DNA from: Hydrogenophaga intermedia
Lineage (GTDB): Bacteria; Pseudomonadota; Gammaproteobacteria; Burkholderiales; Burkholderiaceae_C
Direction of reading: 5' to 3'
Length of the DNA stretch: 64,000 nucleotides
Assembly: GCF_000723405.1 (NCBI RefSeq)
Contig: NZ_CCAE010000020.1
Location: 18,539 to 82,538 of the forward strand
The notes beneath the pieces are model-generated. The model made no database searches. It worked only from the letters and a program-made list of their open reading frames with translations, and was not told the DNA's origin. The stretch's first letter is position 1. Each line of letters opens with the position of its first letter. Shown one piece after another: positions 61,898 through 64,000 of this stretch. A program made the position numbers and the translations under genes.

Positions 61898-62860
61898 ATG
61901 GCGCGCCGCCAGCTCTTGCTGGGCGCGCTGGCCCTGGGCGCGCTGCCAGTTGGGCTGGCACAAACCTTTCCGTCTAAGAACCTGCGGCTGGTCGTGCCCT
62001 TCGCAGCGGGCGGCGTGGGCGATCTCACGGCGCGCATCGTCGCGGCGCAACTGGGTGAGCAGCTCGGCCGGCCGGTGGTGATCGAGAACCGCCCCGGCGC
62101 GGGCGGCGTGGTGGCGGCCGACACGGTAGCGCGCGCCGAGCCCGACGGGCACACGCTGTTCCTCATGTCCAACGGCACGGCCGTCACGGCCGGGCTGTTC
62201 AAGTCGTTGCCGTTCGACACGGTGAAGGACTTCGCGCCCGTCTCCACCCTGGGCTTCTTCGACATCGCCGTGGTGGCGCACCCCGAGGCGCCCTTCAAGA
62301 CCTTCGCCGAGCTGCTGGCCTGGGCCAAAGCGAACCCGGGCAAGCTCAACATCGGCAGCATCAACGTCGGCAGCACCCAGCACCTGGCGGCCGAGCTGTT
62401 CAAGAGCAGCGCCGGCATCGACGCGCAGACCGTGCCCTTTAACGGCACACCCAACCTCATTGGCGCCCTGCGCGGGCGGCAGGTGGACGTGGGCGTGGAA
62501 ATCCTCTCGCCGGTGCTGACGCAGATCCGCGGCGGTGCGCTTCGTGCCCTGGCCGTGGCGGGCGAGAAGCGCTCGGTGGTGCTGCCCGACGTGCCCACGG
62601 CCGCCGAAGCGGGCGTGACGGGCTTCGTGGCCTCGTCGTGGAACGCCATCGCCGCGCCCGCGAAGACGCCGCGCCCGGTGATCGACCGGCTGCAGCGCGA
62701 GATCGCCGCCGCCGTGGCCAATGCCGAGGTGCAGAAGAAGCTGCGCGAACTCAACATCGACCCGCGCGCGTCCACGCCCGAGCAGACGTCGGCGCTGCTG
62801 GTGAACGACATCAAGCGCTGGAGCGCGGTGATCGAGCGCGCCGGCATTCCGAAGCAGTGA
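61898..62860 (+). CDS. Bug-family (tripartite tricarboxylate transporter) solute-binding protein
   Basis: 320 residues. Signal peptide of Tat-like form: 'MARRQLLLGALALGALPVGL' with two Arg, but not the full twin-Arg consensus. The mature fold shows 'LRLVVPFAAGGVGDLTARIV', 'GRPVVIENRPGAGGVVAADT', 'LNIGSINVGSTQHLAAELFK' and 'VPTAAEAGV'. Bug proteins bind carboxylates with high affinity in the periplasm. No TctA/TctB genes are here, as is common in Burkholderiales. I chose the ATG at 61898 because the earlier start at 61811 would translate the hairpin repeat. Confidence 0.88.
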   Translation: MARRQLLLGALALGALPVGLAQTFPSKNLRLVVPFAAGGVGDLTARIVAAQLGEQLGRPVVIENRPGAGGVVAADTVARAEPDGHTLFLMSNGTAVTAGLFKSLPFDTVKDFAPVSTLGFFDIAVVAHPEAPFKTFAELLAWAKANPGKLNIGSINVGSTQHLAAELFKSSAGIDAQTVPFNGTPNLIGALRGRQVDVGVEILSPVLTQIRGGALRALAVAGEKRSVVLPDVPTAAEAGVTGFVASSWNAIAAPAKTPRPVIDRLQREIAAAVANAEVQKKLRELNIDPRASTPEQTSALLVNDIKRWSAVIERAGIPKQ

Positions 62861-62887
62861 AAGCCGCCCCGGGGGCGGGGCGCCACC

Positions 62888-64000
62888 TCAGTCCAGGCCT
62901 TGCAGGAAGCGCTGCAGGCTCGCCGCGCCCACGGGCTTGTGCAACAGCGTGAAGCCGTGCCGCTTCGCCTGTTCGATGCGCTCGGCCGACATGTCGCCGG
63001 TGATCATGCACACCGGCAGCGGGCCGGGGTGCTGGGCGCGCAGGCGCAGCAGCAGCGCCAGCCCGTCCATGGACGGGTCGAGCATGTAGTCGCAGATCAG
63101 CGCATCGATGTGCCGGGGATCGGCCTCGAACAAGAGCAGCGCCTCGGTGGCGCTGCGCGCATTGATCACCTGATGGCCCCATGACTCGAGCAGGCTGGCG
63201 GTGGCCAGCAGCACCTGCTCGTCGTCCTCGATGAGCAGGATGTGGCGGCCCGAGTCGCCGGGCGCCTGCGCGGCGGTCTCGCCTGGACGCTCCTGTCCCT
63301 GCGGTTTGCCACGCGGCAGGCGCACCGAGAACATCGAGCCGCGTCCCGGCGTGGACCGCACATCGAGCCGGGCGCCGATGTCGGCGGCCGCGCGCCGCAC
63401 GATGGACAGGCCCAGGCCCTCGGCGCGGTCGCCTGGCACCGCGCGCGGCGTCTCGCCTCGGTAGAACGCCTGGAAGATGGTGTCGAGCTGTTCGGGGGCG
63501 ATGCCGATGCCCGTGTCCCAGACCTGCAGCTCGAGGTCGGCGCCACGGGCACGCGCGCCCAGCACCACGCGTCCGCGCTCGGTGTAGCGGATGGCGTTGC
63601 TCACCAGGTTGGCCAGCACGCGGTGCAGCACCGTGGGGTCGCCAAGCACCCAGGCGCGGCTGGGTACCACGTGCAGCACCAGACCTTTTTCGGCGGCCAG
63701 GGGCGCGAACTCCGACACCAGTGCATCGAACGCCGGTTGCAGCGCCAGGGACCGCGGCGTGAGCATCTGGTGTCCGGCGTCCCGCAGCGAGGCGCCGAGC
63801 AGCATGTCCAGCAGCCGCATCAGGCCGTCGAGCGAGGCGCGCATGCGCTGCACGATGGGTGTGAAGGGCTCGCTGGGCAGGGGCGGTGGCGCGCGGCTCA
63901 GGCTCTGGATGGTGGTGAGGAACGGGGTCTCCTCGTTTTCAGTGCAATAAGTGACGGTACGCAAAGCTAGCACTGGCGCGGGGGTGGTCTGGGTAGACCG
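62888..64000 (-). CDS. Histidine-kinase ATPase and receiver domain protein (5' end at window edge)
   Basis: The frame is open from the edge to the stop at 62888; a GTG at 63973 is a possible start giving 361 residues, otherwise it continues beyond the window. HATPase motifs are the N box 'VLANLVSNAIRYTERG', G1 'WDTGIGIAPEQ' and G2 'AEGLGLSIVRRAA'. A C-terminal receiver has acidic 'LLIEDDEQVLL', phospho-acceptor Asp in 'ALICDYMLDPSMDG', Thr in 'CMITGD' and Lys in 'LLHKPVG'. The dimerisation helices are partly visible ('IVQRMRASLDGLMRLLDMLL'). No phospho-acceptor His in an HELRTP-like box is seen: the aligned position reads 'TENEETPFL'. It may be a degenerate hybrid kinase. Confidence 0.8.
   Translation of the reverse strand, partial: RSTQTTPAPVLALRTVTYCTENEETPFLTTIQSLSRAPPPLPSEPFTPIVQRMRASLDGLMRLLDMLLGASLRDAGHQMLTPRSLALQPAFDALVSEFAPLAAEKGLVLHVVPSRAWVLGDPTVLHRVLANLVSNAIRYTERGRVVLGARARGADLELQVWDTGIGIAPEQLDTIFQAFYRGETPRAVPGDRAEGLGLSIVRRAAADIGARLDVRSTPGRGSMFSVRLPRGKPQGQERPGETAAQAPGDSGRHILLIEDDEQVLLATASLLESWGHQVINARSATEALLLFEADPRHIDALICDYMLDPSMDGLALLLRLRAQHPGPLPVCMITGDMSAERIEQAKRHGFTLLHKPVGAASLQRFLQGLD

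Overview
The window is a GC-rich (about 70% G+C) chromosomal segment, most likely from a betaproteobacterium of the Comamonadaceae (Hydrogenophaga-like). This rests on the histone-H1/SWIB protein, the gene content, and the intergenic hairpin repeats. No rRNA, tRNA, prophage, transposase gene or CRISPR array was seen.

Layout. 1-8.7 kb: end of a Crp/Fnr regulator; a minus-strand set of a class III nucleotide cyclase-TPR protein, a PAP2/haloperoxidase-like enzyme with a Gly-Gly-Tyr-Ser tail, and a subtilase; an H1-like SWIB protein; RraA; a TauE/SafE permease; a candidate structured RNA; zapA and a ZapB-like gene. 8.8-22.5 kb: a cobalamin riboswitch followed by one long, tightly coupled run of B12 genes (btuB, a second B12-binding-protein-like gene, cobU, btuFCD, cobO, cbiB, cobD, bioB, cobQ, cobT, cobS, cobC). 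It covers uptake, adenosylation, aminopropanol and lower-ligand attachment. No corrin-ring genes are present, and biotin synthase sits inside the run.

23-34.5 kb: thiamine ABC transporter (thiBPQ), YbjQ-like protein, a Phd/ParE-type toxin-antitoxin pair, GST with a divergent WYL regulator, lytic transglycosylase, beta-CASP nuclease, ZIP transporter, GFA enzyme, M48 peptidase. 34.6-38.5 kb: grpE-dnaK-dnaJ behind a near-consensus sigma-32 promoter.

38.6-53 kb: aromatic and phenylpropanoid catabolism: FAH-family hydrolase, HxlR and MarR regulators, thioesterase, tannase/feruloyl esterase lipoprotein, SDR dehydrogenase, feruloyl-CoA synthetase and crotonase in one minus-strand operon with an operator-like palindrome in its promoter. 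Then come two diverged paralogous acyl-CoA synthetases around an amidohydrolase, a lower-GC gene of unknown function, and a 2-hydroxychromene-2-carboxylate isomerase-like gene. 53-63 kb: a vanillate-demethylase-like system (oxygenase, GntR regulator, reductase) with a MetE-like methyltransferase divergent to it, two paralogous TRAP binding proteins, one TRAP permease pair and a Bug binding protein. The window ends in a histidine-kinase/receiver protein cut by the edge.

The most unusual non-coding signals are several families of nested inverted repeats. In two of them the stems differ between copies by paired changes while the boxes stay constant, as expected for conserved structure.
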